19,541 nucleotides of DNA from CAZVWH01 sp964631175. Lineage in GTDB: Bacteria; Planctomycetota; Phycisphaerae; Sedimentisphaerales; Anaerobacaceae. The DNA lies in NCBI GenBank assembly GCA_964631175.1, contig CAZVWH010000055.1, forward strand, positions 1-19,541, given 5' to 3'. How positions within the stretch are numbered: the stretch's first letter is position 1; every line of letters begins with the position of its first letter. The notes beneath the pieces were generated by a model. It was not told the origin of the DNA. It did not search any database and was given only the letters and a program-made list of their open reading frames with translations. This document shows positions 6,650 through 13,521 of the stretch, piece by piece. The position numbers were made by a program, and so were the translations under genes.

Positions 6650-8605
6650 CTATTTAAGCGAATCCTCAACCAACTGCACAAGCCATAACAAACCTGGGCT
6701 TTTCTTAGGAACACCCGCTACCGCGGAATGTCTTAAAATCTCTGGATGTACAAATTCATCATTCACTGCCCCTGAGAGGGTATCAAGTGACTGAATATAT
6801 GAGAACTCCAGATTCCCCAGTCTGTCCTGGCCCCCTCCGACTTTATCGGGAGCGGAAAAGATTATTTCATCAATAACATCCGTTTCCAGATCGATCTTGT
6901 AGATAAGTCTTACATCTTTACACAGCAGCTCTACCTGAGCAAATCGGCTGCCCGGTGTATGCTTTGTCTCGAACCTAATGCGTTGCTCAGCCGCGTCTCG
7001 ACGTACCGTATCGATTGTGTGCAGTCCCATCCAAGGTCTGGCCAGCCCCTTAAAGAAGCTGCCACTCTTAAATATCTCAAGCCGGTCGGGCTCTACACTA
7101 CGCTGATAGGCTTTATTATACGTGTCAACTATCTCCAGAGAGCCCACTTGTAGTTTCAGCCAGGGTCTGTATCGCTTGCCGGCTAAATAGATAAATGGAA
7201 TTCTTCCCGTTCCGGAGACTCTGCGGCCGCTTATCTGACCGCTAATTCGAAAGTATGTCCAGCCGCGTTTGTGCATAACATCACGGTTGTCAATTGTCGT
7301 CGCTGTAGCCGGCCAATCACCCTGAAAATAGTCCTCGTCCAAGACGTTGAAATGACGGATAGCCCAAGGCTGACGTCCCCCATTTTCTGTCTGACTGCGG
7401 GCAGCGACAACCAGCAGGCCTCTGCCTGTGGACTTTATATGTTGCAAAGTGCTTGTGCTGCCTTCAAGGCGACAAATAAAGTCGATCAATTCAGGGTCAT
7501 CTGTAGGCAGTTTCAGCACGCTAAGGTCGCTGGCAAATAAGCGATAGTTGTTAATATACACCCTGTTATCGTGGTAGTAGTAATTTGCGCGGTCGTTTTG
7601 CAGAATCTGCCGGTCGATGCCCGCTTTTGCGGGTCTCTGCCGCGGCGGTTCGGCTTCACTGCCCACCTGGACGTCGGTTTTGCCTTGGCGGACCCGCAGC
7701 ATCATGGGATTCTCCGGACCTTGCGGAAAATAATACCAATACTCTTCGCCGGCACCTTCCTGGCCAAACTGGCTGACAGCTTGTGATCTGGCCGAGAAGG
7801 TACTAGGAGCTTGCCAGCCATCGGTGGGCTGGCGCCAGTGTCCTGACGTCGCAACTATAGTGCCGGCTGTTAATGCGCCGGCCGCAGTCAAAGATACAAT
7901 GGCTGTTTTCGTAGTTGCCAGCCCGGCAATTCCGGCTAATAAACCCACCTTGGTCGCAGCCGCCGTGACCGACACCTGTGCTGCCGCCGCCTCACTTGGT
8001 GCTGTTATCTTTCCGAACAATATGAGAGCAGCTAACAGAGAGCTCTTACCAAAGCCGTTGCGCGAGAGCTCTTTCTGCAGCGACTTTTTCGCACGCATAA
8101 AAAGCATACGTGTGCTAAACTCGCTACAACCCATAGATTCGGCAATCTCCGAATATTTCATACCATCGTAACAGCGCATAATCAGAACGGCTTTATGCCG
8201 CGTCCGCAGCTTCGACATAGCCGATGAGACGATGTGTTTAAGCTCTTTGCTGACGAGCTTTTCCAGCCCATCCTCTCGTTTTTGTAAGCTGCTTTTTTTA
8301 GTCACACTGTTAAACGCCACCCTTCTTTGCGTCCGCTCTGTTCTGTAATGCCGCCTCAACTTGTTAATGGCTATACCATAGAGCCACGGCCAGAACCGGT
8401 CGCTTTTTTTAAGCTTACCTATTACCCTGCACATCTCTAACAAGCTCTCCTGTACTATTTCTTGCGCCAGGTCGTCTCGTTGAGTAAGACGATAGACATA
8501 CGTACGTAAGCGCTCTCTGGCCTGCTGAGCCAATTGATCAAGGCTCTGCCTATCGCCCTGCTGAGCACGCCTGACTAAGTCAATCTGATACAATTGCTGA
8601 TACAT
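6650..8605 (-). CDS. ECF-type sigma factor with membrane segment and large C-terminal extension
   Basis: A 651-residue protein. The first 180 residues are a complete ECF sigma factor. Region 2 spans about 10-92, with DDLAQEIVQESLLEMCR followed by FWPWLYGIAINKLRRHYR. Region 4 spans about 128-180, with LRTRHKAVLIMRCYDGMKYSEIAESMGCS and a following helix. Hydrophobic alanine-rich stretches (about 188-200 and 217-253) could cross the membrane. The remaining ~390 residues have no domain I recognise and carry many aromatic/beta-type segments, so they are probably outside the cytoplasm. Planctomycetes are known for ECF factors with long C-terminal extensions, thought to replace a separate anti-sigma factor; the sensing role here is inference. 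The downstream beta-helix gene is the obvious candidate partner or target. Confidence 0.85.
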   Translation of the reverse strand: MYQQLYQIDLVRRAQQGDRQSLDQLAQQARERLRTYVYRLTQRDDLAQEIVQESLLEMCRVIGKLKKSDRFWPWLYGIAINKLRRHYRTERTQRRVAFNSVTKKSSLQKREDGLEKLVSKELKHIVSSAMSKLRTRHKAVLIMRCYDGMKYSEIAESMGCSEFSTRMLFMRAKKSLQKELSRNGFGKSSLLAALILFGKITAPSEAAAAQVSVTAAATKVGLLAGIAGLATTKTAIVSLTAAGALTAGTIVATSGHWRQPTDGWQAPSTFSARSQAVSQFGQEGAGEEYWYYFPQGPENPMMLRVRQGKTDVQVGSEAEPPRQRPAKAGIDRQILQNDRANYYYHDNRVYINNYRLFASDLSVLKLPTDDPELIDFICRLEGSTSTLQHIKSTGRGLLVVAARSQTENGGRQPWAIRHFNVLDEDYFQGDWPATATTIDNRDVMHKRGWTYFRISGQISGRRVSGTGRIPFIYLAGKRYRPWLKLQVGSLEIVDTYNKAYQRSVEPDRLEIFKSGSFFKGLARPWMGLHTIDTVRRDAAEQRIRFETKHTPGSRFAQVELLCKDVRLIYKIDLETDVIDEIIFSAPDKVGGGQDRLGNLEFSYIQSLDTLSGAVNDEFVHPEILRHSAVAGVPKKSPGLLWLVQLVEDSLK

Positions 8606-8946
8606 AAACCGCCAATATCTCTACTAAGGCGTACAATAATACTATATTTATGTGCCGCCATAGCTATCATATATAACGCTTTTTCCACTGAAACACACGC
8701 CTCGGCGGTCGGCAAACGACAAAACAGAGCCTAAGCGAAAAAACCACGCCTACAAAAGATGCGAAATGAAATTCTCATATCAATTATAACAATTTTTCCA
8801 TCAACATAAAAGCTTCAAATACCGCATCTTATGAATATGGGCCTGGCCATTCTGTGAATATGAACCGGCATGGGAAAAACAGAAACTATCCGGCAGCTCT
8901 TTGTCAGCGTTTTAGACAAAAAACGGAATATACCGGCATATTCTAA
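8606..8946. other. Spacer upstream of the ECF sigma gene
   Basis: About 340 bp, AT-rich near the sigma gene, with no credible coding region. It should hold the sigma gene promoter, but no convincing -35/-10 pair stands out. An 8-bp inverted repeat AAGATGCG/CGCATCTT (about 8757 and 8831) and two TGAATATG words near 8833 and 8855 are present; no function is claimed for them. Confidence 0.4.
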
Positions 8947-9130
8947 TGCTCTATCGAAAAGAGTTCAGAACGTCATTTCCACCGAGAGGTGTCCTGTGGA
9001 GAGCGAGCCGAGAGGCGAGTCGAGAAATCTGTTTTTGAGCAGATTTCTCCTCTTCGCCCACGTGCTTTCTGCTTGCCCCCGCGTCTTACGACGCAAGGCG
9101 GGGCGGCGGGCAAGAAAGCAGGGAGGAAGC
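8947..9130. mobile_element. Truncated relative of the MITE-like element
   Basis: This stretch matches the reverse complement of the element at 3532-3749, from a degenerate terminal repeat (TGCTCTATCGAAAA, two mismatches) through GTCATTTCCACCGAGAGGTG (8972 on), the GAGAAATCTG hairpin and the palindromic core. The opposite terminal repeat is missing: similarity stops at about 9123. No target duplication can be recognised. It ends about 25-30 bp from the dprA stop codon. Confidence 0.75.
9063..9120 (-). repeat. GC-rich palindromic core, copy B
   Basis: A 58-bp copy of the palindrome at 3580-3635, inverted relative to it. Read on the minus strand it starts TGCTTTCTTGCCCGCC and ends AGAAAGCA, with the same GCGTCGTAAGACGC centre. 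It is very close in sequence to the copy inside murA. Confidence 0.85.
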
Positions 9131-9155
9131 AAACAAGCCACCAGCAGAAGAAGGA

Positions 9156-10361
9156 TTAATTTCGCAGGAACATATTGCCCGGCAGCTGCTTTATTAATCC
9201 TTTCAGCCTTAAAGATATCAAGCCGGCATTTATATTGCCCGGCGATAAAGCTGTATCCGCGATTATTTGATCAATCTGCAACGGCTCCTTACTCAGGCTG
9301 TTGTAAATCGCTTTTTCTTCATCGCTGAGCTTAAGCTGGCTTGCGTCAAATAAAGGCGTCTCAATCCTTTCAGATGCTTTTTGCGCGTCTTGGCTTACGT
9401 GGCTTTGCAACTGCTCACCAATATAGCCCAAGGCCTCCATTACATCCTCTATGGATTCTATTAGCTTTGCACCCTGTTTTATCAACCGATGAGCACCTTT
9501 ACTTAACGGTGAATCAATTTTCCCCGGCACAGCCATTACCTCACGGTTGTTCTCCAGCGCCTCTTTTGCGGTTATCAGCGCTCCGGAATTTAGACCCGCC
9601 TCGATAACGATTGTCCCCAGTGACAGTCCCGCTATTATCCGGTTACGAGGCGGAAAATTCTCAGCTAACGGCTCAAACCCCAGCGGCAATTCACTTATGC
9701 AGGCGCCGGATTCAGCTATAAGCTCGAAGAGTTTCTTGTTCTCCGGCGGAAAAATATTTGCTAAACCGCAGCCCTGCACAGCTATAGTGCGTCCGGCGGC
9801 CGACAGCGCACCATGATGGGCGGCTGTATCTATGCCGCGAGCCATTCCGGAGACAATAGTAAAGCCCGCCGAGCCTAAAAGATGAGCTAACCGCGATGCC
9901 TGCTCCTGGCCATATAAGCTGCACCGCCGAGTGCCGACTACGGAAATCGCCAAGTTATCCTGTCGGCTTAAAGTGCCCTTTATATAAAGAACCGGCGGCG
10001 GGTCGTATATCTGCTTCAGCATCGGCGGATAACGCTTATCCTCAATGTTGATTATCCAGACGCCGAGCTTCTCGGCCAGCTCCAGCTCATCGGCGACATC
10101 AAATTTGTCAAGTGTTGCAGCAATCCGCTCAGCGGTCTTGAAACCTATTCCATTGATTTTAGCAAGCTGGCTGACAGAAGTACCTAATGCCCGATCGGCT
10201 GAGCCGAAGTGTTTTATCAACCGAGAAAAGGTAATCGGACCGACACCATCGGCCCTGATTAGTTTGAGCCACTTTTCGATATCGGGTGAATTAGGCTGTG
10301 CTGACAATTTAACTTGTGCCTTAGGTATACGATTGCTTGTCATAATTGCTCGCTGTGCCAT
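9156..10361 (-). CDS. dprA: DNA-processing protein DprA (Smf)
   Basis: 401 residues with the full family layout. A helix-hairpin-helix/SAM-like N-terminus (about 35-85, with GVGPITFSRLIKHFG and INGIGFKTAERI) precedes the Rossmann-like DprA core (about 130-305), which contains SVVGTRRCSLYG, IVSGMARGIDTAAHHGAL, FPPENKK and FPPRNRIIAGLS. The end (about 345-401) fits the DprA winged helix. DprA loads RecA onto incoming single-stranded DNA during natural transformation and is also widespread in bacteria not known to be competent. No competence gene is adjacent. The ATG at 10361 follows a weak AAGAG-like site; an internal ATG at codon 7 is an alternative start. A truncated MITE relative abuts its 3' end and a strong hairpin lies 10 bp upstream of its start. 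Confidence 0.95.
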   Translation of the reverse strand: MAQRAIMTSNRIPKAQVKLSAQPNSPDIEKWLKLIRADGVGPITFSRLIKHFGSADRALGTSVSQLAKINGIGFKTAERIAATLDKFDVADELELAEKLGVWIINIEDKRYPPMLKQIYDPPPVLYIKGTLSRQDNLAISVVGTRRCSLYGQEQASRLAHLLGSAGFTIVSGMARGIDTAAHHGALSAAGRTIAVQGCGLANIFPPENKKLFELIAESGACISELPLGFEPLAENFPPRNRIIAGLSLGTIVIEAGLNSGALITAKEALENNREVMAVPGKIDSPLSKGAHRLIKQGAKLIESIEDVMEALGYIGEQLQSHVSQDAQKASERIETPLFDASQLKLSDEEKAIYNSLSKEPLQIDQIIADTALSPGNINAGLISLRLKGLIKQLPGNMFLRN

Positions 10362-10371
10362 TTACTCTTAG

Positions 10372-10392
10372 CCCCCAGCTCTATGCTGGGGG
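10372..10392. repeat. Hairpin just upstream of dprA
   Basis: CCCCCAGC-TCTAT-GCTGGGGG is a perfect 8-bp GC-rich stem with a 5-base loop, 10 bp before the dprA start. In the dprA mRNA leader it would form a stable hairpin close to the start codon. It could equally be a small dispersed repeat. Confidence 0.7.
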
Positions 10393-10648
10393 TAATTGGC
10401 TTTGATTGGGTTTGTTCTTAAGAGGTACGACCTTCGTAGCCGCCTCGTCGGAGTAGGCACTGCTGTAACGCTCATTTTCATAATCCCGTGTAAAACCTGA
10501 TTTTACTGTCCTCTCTATCATCTGTCATCTGTATTTTGTTTTCTGACTTCTGTTTTGAAATTGGCTTTGTTTCGCAAAAAAATAGGCCGATTTGTAGAGA
10601 ACTCTCGACACTTGTCGAATAATGTGGGCGTGGATTTTGCTCTGATTT

Positions 10649-10685
10649 ACCCCGTGAGATAGGCGTAGCCGCCATCTCATGGGGT
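10649..10685. repeat. Long two-stage hairpin
   Basis: ACCCCGTGAGAT (10649-10660) pairs with ATCTCATGGGGT (10674-10685), with one G-T wobble. Inside it GGCG pairs with CGCC around a TAGC loop. The structure is nearly unbroken for about 16 bp. Confidence 0.75.
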
Positions 10686-10825
10686 GAACTTCGATATCCG
10701 CTAACTGCGACATGCTATCTGCCATCTCTGATATGCAATACTCTTATATACGCGATACGCCACACGCGTAACGAGGCCATATTATACCCAAAAACGGCTA
10801 AAAAACAAGCAAAATTTCGCTGCTT

Positions 10826-10858
10826 GTCATTGCGAGGCCCAAAGGGCCGTGGCAATCT
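10826..10858. repeat. REP-like ATTGCGAGGC element, partial copy
   Basis: GTCATTGCGAGGCCCAAAGG followed by GCCGTGGCAATCT matches the left half of the complete inverted-repeat element at 16892-16969. The right arm is missing. Confidence 0.75.
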
Positions 10859-11004
10859 AATTTTTGAGACAATGCTCTTGCCTTAGTCTTGCTATGTATT
10901 CTTAAGACTACATAGCTTGGCAGCACAATATGGAGTTGAAAGGATTATTAGAATCCGTATTTAAATCCGTGAATCGCTTGATTTTCAAGACAGTTGCCAT
11001 GTCA

Positions 11005-11040
11005 CTCATACGTAAAGCGCGTACGCGCTTTACGTATGAG
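11005..11040. repeat. Perfect 36-bp palindrome
   Basis: The left half CTCATACGTAAAGCGCGT is the exact reverse complement of the right half, with no loop bases. The plus strand continues into a T-rich run (CTTATTTTATTTTT). No gene on that strand ends here. Confidence 0.9.
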
Positions 11041-11200
11041 CTTATTTTATTTTTGCTTGTTTAGGTCAAATATAAAGTGTATTTGTTTTGGCAGGCTGGG
11101 TGTTCCTCGACAGTCAATCATCAAAGTCTGGATCGCCGACCGGCTCGAAGCCGCATCGTGAAAATGCAAAGTAGCTTCACGCAGTGAATTGGTGGAGATT

Positions 11201-11277
11201 CATTGCGAGGCCTGAAAGTTTACCCCTTCAACCGTGTTCAGGGCAGGCTCTGAGCGAAGCCGAATGGGTGGCAATCT
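11201..11277. repeat. REP-like ATTGCGAGGC element interrupted by another repeat
   Basis: CATTGCGAGGCCTGAAAG (11201-11218) and TGGCAATCT (11269-11277) match the intact element. The GCCG expected between them is replaced by about 50 bp (11219-11268) containing GTTCAGGGCAGGCTCTGAGC and GAAGCCGAATGGG, which look like a different dispersed repeat. Confidence 0.65.
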
Positions 11278-11286
11278 ATGGTTTCG

Positions 11287-12435
11287 TTAATTTTTTCTTT
11301 GCTGAATCCAATCGGTTAATGCTCGGCCTTTAAGTTTCTGCGTTGTATTGCCATCCCGCACATATACTTCGTTATCCAGATGAAAAATCTCTTTGCTTTT
11401 CTGGACATCTACACGGCAAATCGTTCCCTCGCTGAATTTCTCAAATGATATTTTGATTTTGCCAATCGGCTGTGGTTTAAAGCGATCTTTCAGGCAATTT
11501 CGTATTTTCTGTTCGAGCCTGTCTGTATTACTAGACTTCATAAGACTCAAATCACGCTCAATACCTCTTATCTTGCCCAAATCATCAACGCCTATTAATA
11601 ACGTTCCTCCGGACTTGGAGTTCAAAAAGGCAGCTATCGTCTTTAATGAAGAAAGTAAAACATCTTTGTTTTTTTCCTTTTGTTGCGTGTCATACTCAAG
11701 TGTTTCTTTAAATTCAATGTAGGTACCCTCGCCTTGTTCGATAAGTTTCAATATAGGGACGTGGTTGCCGCTGGCCGCTGTCGGCTTTAGACCTACTGTC
11801 TTTTCGGCTGTCAAATCAATCGTTGTTTCGCCCTTTTTAGCGATCGCTATGGTTTCTACTATCTCATCAATAGAATGTCCAGCAAAATGAGCTAAACATT
11901 TATCCGAAGGCAAAGGTCCAGAATAGCCACGTTTTAATAATTCTGATTCTAAAAGTCCCTTTGTTTCAGCTCGATAGTGACCTTCCGAAAGAAGCTCTAC
12001 AATATCGGCAATTGAACATTTCTCAAAGTCCTTTGGAGAATAACCATATTTGAGCAATAGCCGCCGTAGCTCGGCGTAAGCTGCTGGGATAGCGCGTCGT
12101 CCAGGCCATTGTACGAATTTTCGCCAAAATGGAACAACTAAGACAATTTGCGCAGCCAAACCCAGGGTCAATTCGTCTTCTGGCGAATCGTCCCGAAAAG
12201 GATAAACACGGCAAATTAGTGGCTTTTCATAGTCGCACTGGCGCAAAGGGACTCGAACTTTGCTTCCTAAACAAACGCCTTTGCAATCAGGTTGATTTAC
12301 TGCCTCTGTAGACTCCTTCACCGTATAAACTTCATAAACTTTAAAATTTCTTTCTGCCTGTTTGTTTTCAGATTTGTTTGTTGATTTGCCTTCGGATTTG
12401 CTACACGCTTTGTTTTTTGATTTCTGTTTTGCCAT
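11287..12435 (-). CDS. AlbA_2 (Schlafen-type) domain protein with unknown N-terminal region
   Basis: 382 residues. The C-terminal part (about 237-370) is an AlbA_2 domain, as in bacterial Schlafen-like and 'putative DNA-binding/ATP-binding' proteins: YIEFKETL, FLNSKSGGTLLIGVDDLGKI with the usual glycine turn, and EVYVRDGNTTQKL. The first ~32 residues are lysine/serine-rich and probably disordered. Residues 60-230 match nothing I recognise. Two helical segments there look like an internal repeat (LLKYGYSPKDFEKCSIADIVELL near 127-149 and LLKRGYS...CLAHFAGHSIDEIVETI near 166-196). AlbA_2 proteins act in nucleic-acid binding or cleavage, regulation and, in some cases, phage defence; which applies here is unknown. 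The gene stands alone between repeat-rich spacers. The SD-like AGGTG sits inside an inverted repeat. Confidence 0.75.
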   Translation of the reverse strand: MAKQKSKNKACSKSEGKSTNKSENKQAERNFKVYEVYTVKESTEAVNQPDCKGVCLGSKVRVPLRQCDYEKPLICRVYPFRDDSPEDELTLGLAAQIVLVVPFWRKFVQWPGRRAIPAAYAELRRLLLKYGYSPKDFEKCSIADIVELLSEGHYRAETKGLLESELLKRGYSGPLPSDKCLAHFAGHSIDEIVETIAIAKKGETTIDLTAEKTVGLKPTAASGNHVPILKLIEQGEGTYIEFKETLEYDTQQKEKNKDVLLSSLKTIAAFLNSKSGGTLLIGVDDLGKIRGIERDLSLMKSSNTDRLEQKIRNCLKDRFKPQPIGKIKISFEKFSEGTICRVDVQKSKEIFHLDNEVYVRDGNTTQKLKGRALTDWIQQRKN

Positions 12436-12438
12436 CTT

Positions 12439-12489
12439 GCACCTGACTCTCTATCGGTCGGTTTGGCAAGGCTGACGAAAGTCAGGTGC
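12439..12489 (-). promoter_or_regulatory. Inverted repeat covering the AlbA_2 gene ribosome-binding site
   Basis: GCACCTGACT (12439-12448) and AGTCAGGTGC (12480-12489) are perfect 10-bp inverted arms around 31 bp. The arm next to the gene ends only 3 bp before the ATG and contains the only SD-like bases (AGGTG). The site could be an autoregulatory operator or an mRNA hairpin that hides the ribosome-binding site. Confidence 0.55.
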
Positions 12490-12557
12490 GACAAAATCAG
12501 CTCTACCCGAACCGCTTGGCCTGCTGCAAACCGGTCGTCCTGATTTTCACAACTGTA

Positions 12558-12586
12558 ATCCTATGTGATTTTGACTCAATTGGCAA
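12558..12586 (-). promoter_or_regulatory. Candidate promoter of the AlbA_2 gene
   Basis: Minus strand TTGCCA (12586-12581), 17-bp spacer, TAGGAT (12563-12558). The -35 matches five of six and the -10 four of six consensus bases. The leader would be about 115 nt and include the inverted repeat. Confidence 0.4.
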
Positions 12587-12841
12587 GGTTTGACTGCATA
12601 TCTCTTGGGTATGTGTGTCAATATTCTTGGGGGAATCTGCTTTGAAAGCAGACCTCTCCACTCGTCCATACGGCCTCGGTCGAGGTGACAAAAGAAACCC
12701 GCTTCGCATTAGAAACAAATGAGAAAAACAGATACCCGCCCGCCATACCATCCCTTCTTCGCTAAAGCTACGAAGGGCAAGCCTTCGCAGAAGCCTTTTC
12801 CTTCGTTGGATACTCTGGGCAGGCGGGCTTAGTTTTTATTC

Positions 12842-12870
12842 TTGACGGCTTAACGGTTCTACGCTAAAAA
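12842..12870 (+). promoter_or_regulatory. Candidate promoter of the envelope cluster
   Basis: TTGACG (12842-12847), 17-bp spacer, TAAAAA (12865-12870). The spacing and -35 are good and the -10 is moderate. The predicted leader carries the hairpin at 12891-12911. Confidence 0.45.
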
Positions 12871-12890
12871 AATAATTTGTGGATAATTGA

Positions 12891-12911
12891 CCGTTGCCGT
12901 TCCGGCAACGG
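12891..12911. repeat. Hairpin in the leader of the DUF4870 gene
   Basis: CCGTTGCCG-TTC-CGGCAACGG is a perfect 9-bp stem. It has no U tract on either side, so it is not a typical terminator; a leader structure or small repeat is more likely. Confidence 0.7.
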
Positions 12912-12978
12912 CTAAACGCTGATACAAAATATAGAAGGATTAATTAATCAAATATACGTCAATACAAGGGAGCTGGAT

Positions 12979-13440
12979 ATGGAAGAAATAAACGAAAATC
13001 CGGAAATGAAAGACAAACCTGGCGATGAAACTAATGCCGAGCAAAGCATTTCGGCCGAACAGCCCGTAACTGGTCAACAGGATAATACAAGCAAAGAAAC
13101 CAATAAAGATGCCCGCACCTGGTCGATGGTCTGCCACCTTTTAGGACTTGCCGGTATTACGTTTCCTATAGTCGGCAACATCGTAGCACCGTTGATTGTC
13201 TGGCAGATCAAAAAAGATGATTTCCCCTTCGTGGATGAGCAGGGCAAAGAGGCTGTGAACTTCCAGATATCGATGTCAATATACGGACTAATTTCCTTCG
13301 CTCTATGTTTCATCTGTATCGGTGCATTTCTGCTGCCGGCTGTTTTTATTGTTGACCTTATCTTTTTGTTGATTGCGGCGGTTAAAGCCAACGACGGCTT
13401 TCACTACCGCTATCCGTTAACTATCCGATTCATTAAGTAA
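12979..13440 (+). CDS. DUF4870 (Tic20-like fold) membrane protein
   Basis: 153 residues. An acidic, probably disordered tail (1-43) precedes the conserved body, which begins ARTWSMVCHLLGLAG. The GNIVAPLIVWQIKKDDFPFV block and DEQGKEAVNFQISMSIYG are the family's hallmarks, followed by two hydrophobic helices (about 100-117 and 119-135) and a YRYPLTIRFIK end. DUF4870 proteins are small inner-membrane proteins related in fold to Tic20; their biochemical role is not established. A strong AAGGGAG site 6 bp before the ATG fixes the start. murA follows after 81 bp on the same strand. Confidence 0.88.
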   Translation: MEEINENPEMKDKPGDETNAEQSISAEQPVTGQQDNTSKETNKDARTWSMVCHLLGLAGITFPIVGNIVAPLIVWQIKKDDFPFVDEQGKEAVNFQISMSIYGLISFALCFICIGAFLLPAVFIVDLIFLLIAAVKANDGFHYRYPLTIRFIK

Positions 13441-13521
13441 AATGTGCAAGCAGGGCCGGAAGATACGAGCCTTCTCTGATAAATAAAATTATAAAACAGC
13501 ACTTTCTCAGGGAAACAAGCC

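Larger units (their letters stand above)
10362..11286. other. Repeat-rich 925-bp spacer
   Basis: No credible gene. From left to right it holds the dprA leader hairpin, a long hairpin (10649-10685), a short CGCGATACGC-type remnant like that next to the heptamer array (about 10750-10770), two REP-like ATTGCGAGGC elements, a block-swapped inverted repeat (10885-10916) and a perfect 36-bp palindrome (11005-11040). The stretch 11050-11190 shows nothing I can name. Confidence 0.7.
12436..12978. other. Divergent spacer between the AlbA_2 gene and the envelope cluster
   Basis: 543 bp with predicted promoters for both flanking genes. It also has a small perfect hairpin TCTGCTTT-G-AAAGCAGA (12636-12652), next to CGGTCGAGGTGAC-like bases that resemble a decayed MITE interior. 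A larger inverted repeat runs 12738-12828 (GCCCGCC/GGCGGGC outside, CCCTTC/GAAGGG inside). An 82-codon open frame here on the minus strand has no recognisable protein features. Confidence 0.55.

Noticed and set aside
7608..7645. A CCCGCTTTTGCGGG hairpin inside the ECF sigma gene as a third in-gene repeat
   Set aside because: The stem is only five base pairs and there is no second copy in the window to show it is a repeat.
8870..9328. A 152-codon plus-strand open frame
   Set aside because: It runs through the truncated MITE relative and antisense to dprA, with an arginine-rich, repeat-derived composition and no family match.
12225..12300. A tRNA-like TTCGAGTCCC motif on the minus strand
   Set aside because: The stem lengths are wrong (nine-base loop), there is no anticodon arm, and the stretch is coding sequence of the AlbA_2 gene.
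12503..12751. An 82-codon minus-strand frame upstream of the AlbA_2 gene
   Set aside because: It overlaps hairpins and the predicted promoter, and its product has no recognisable features.
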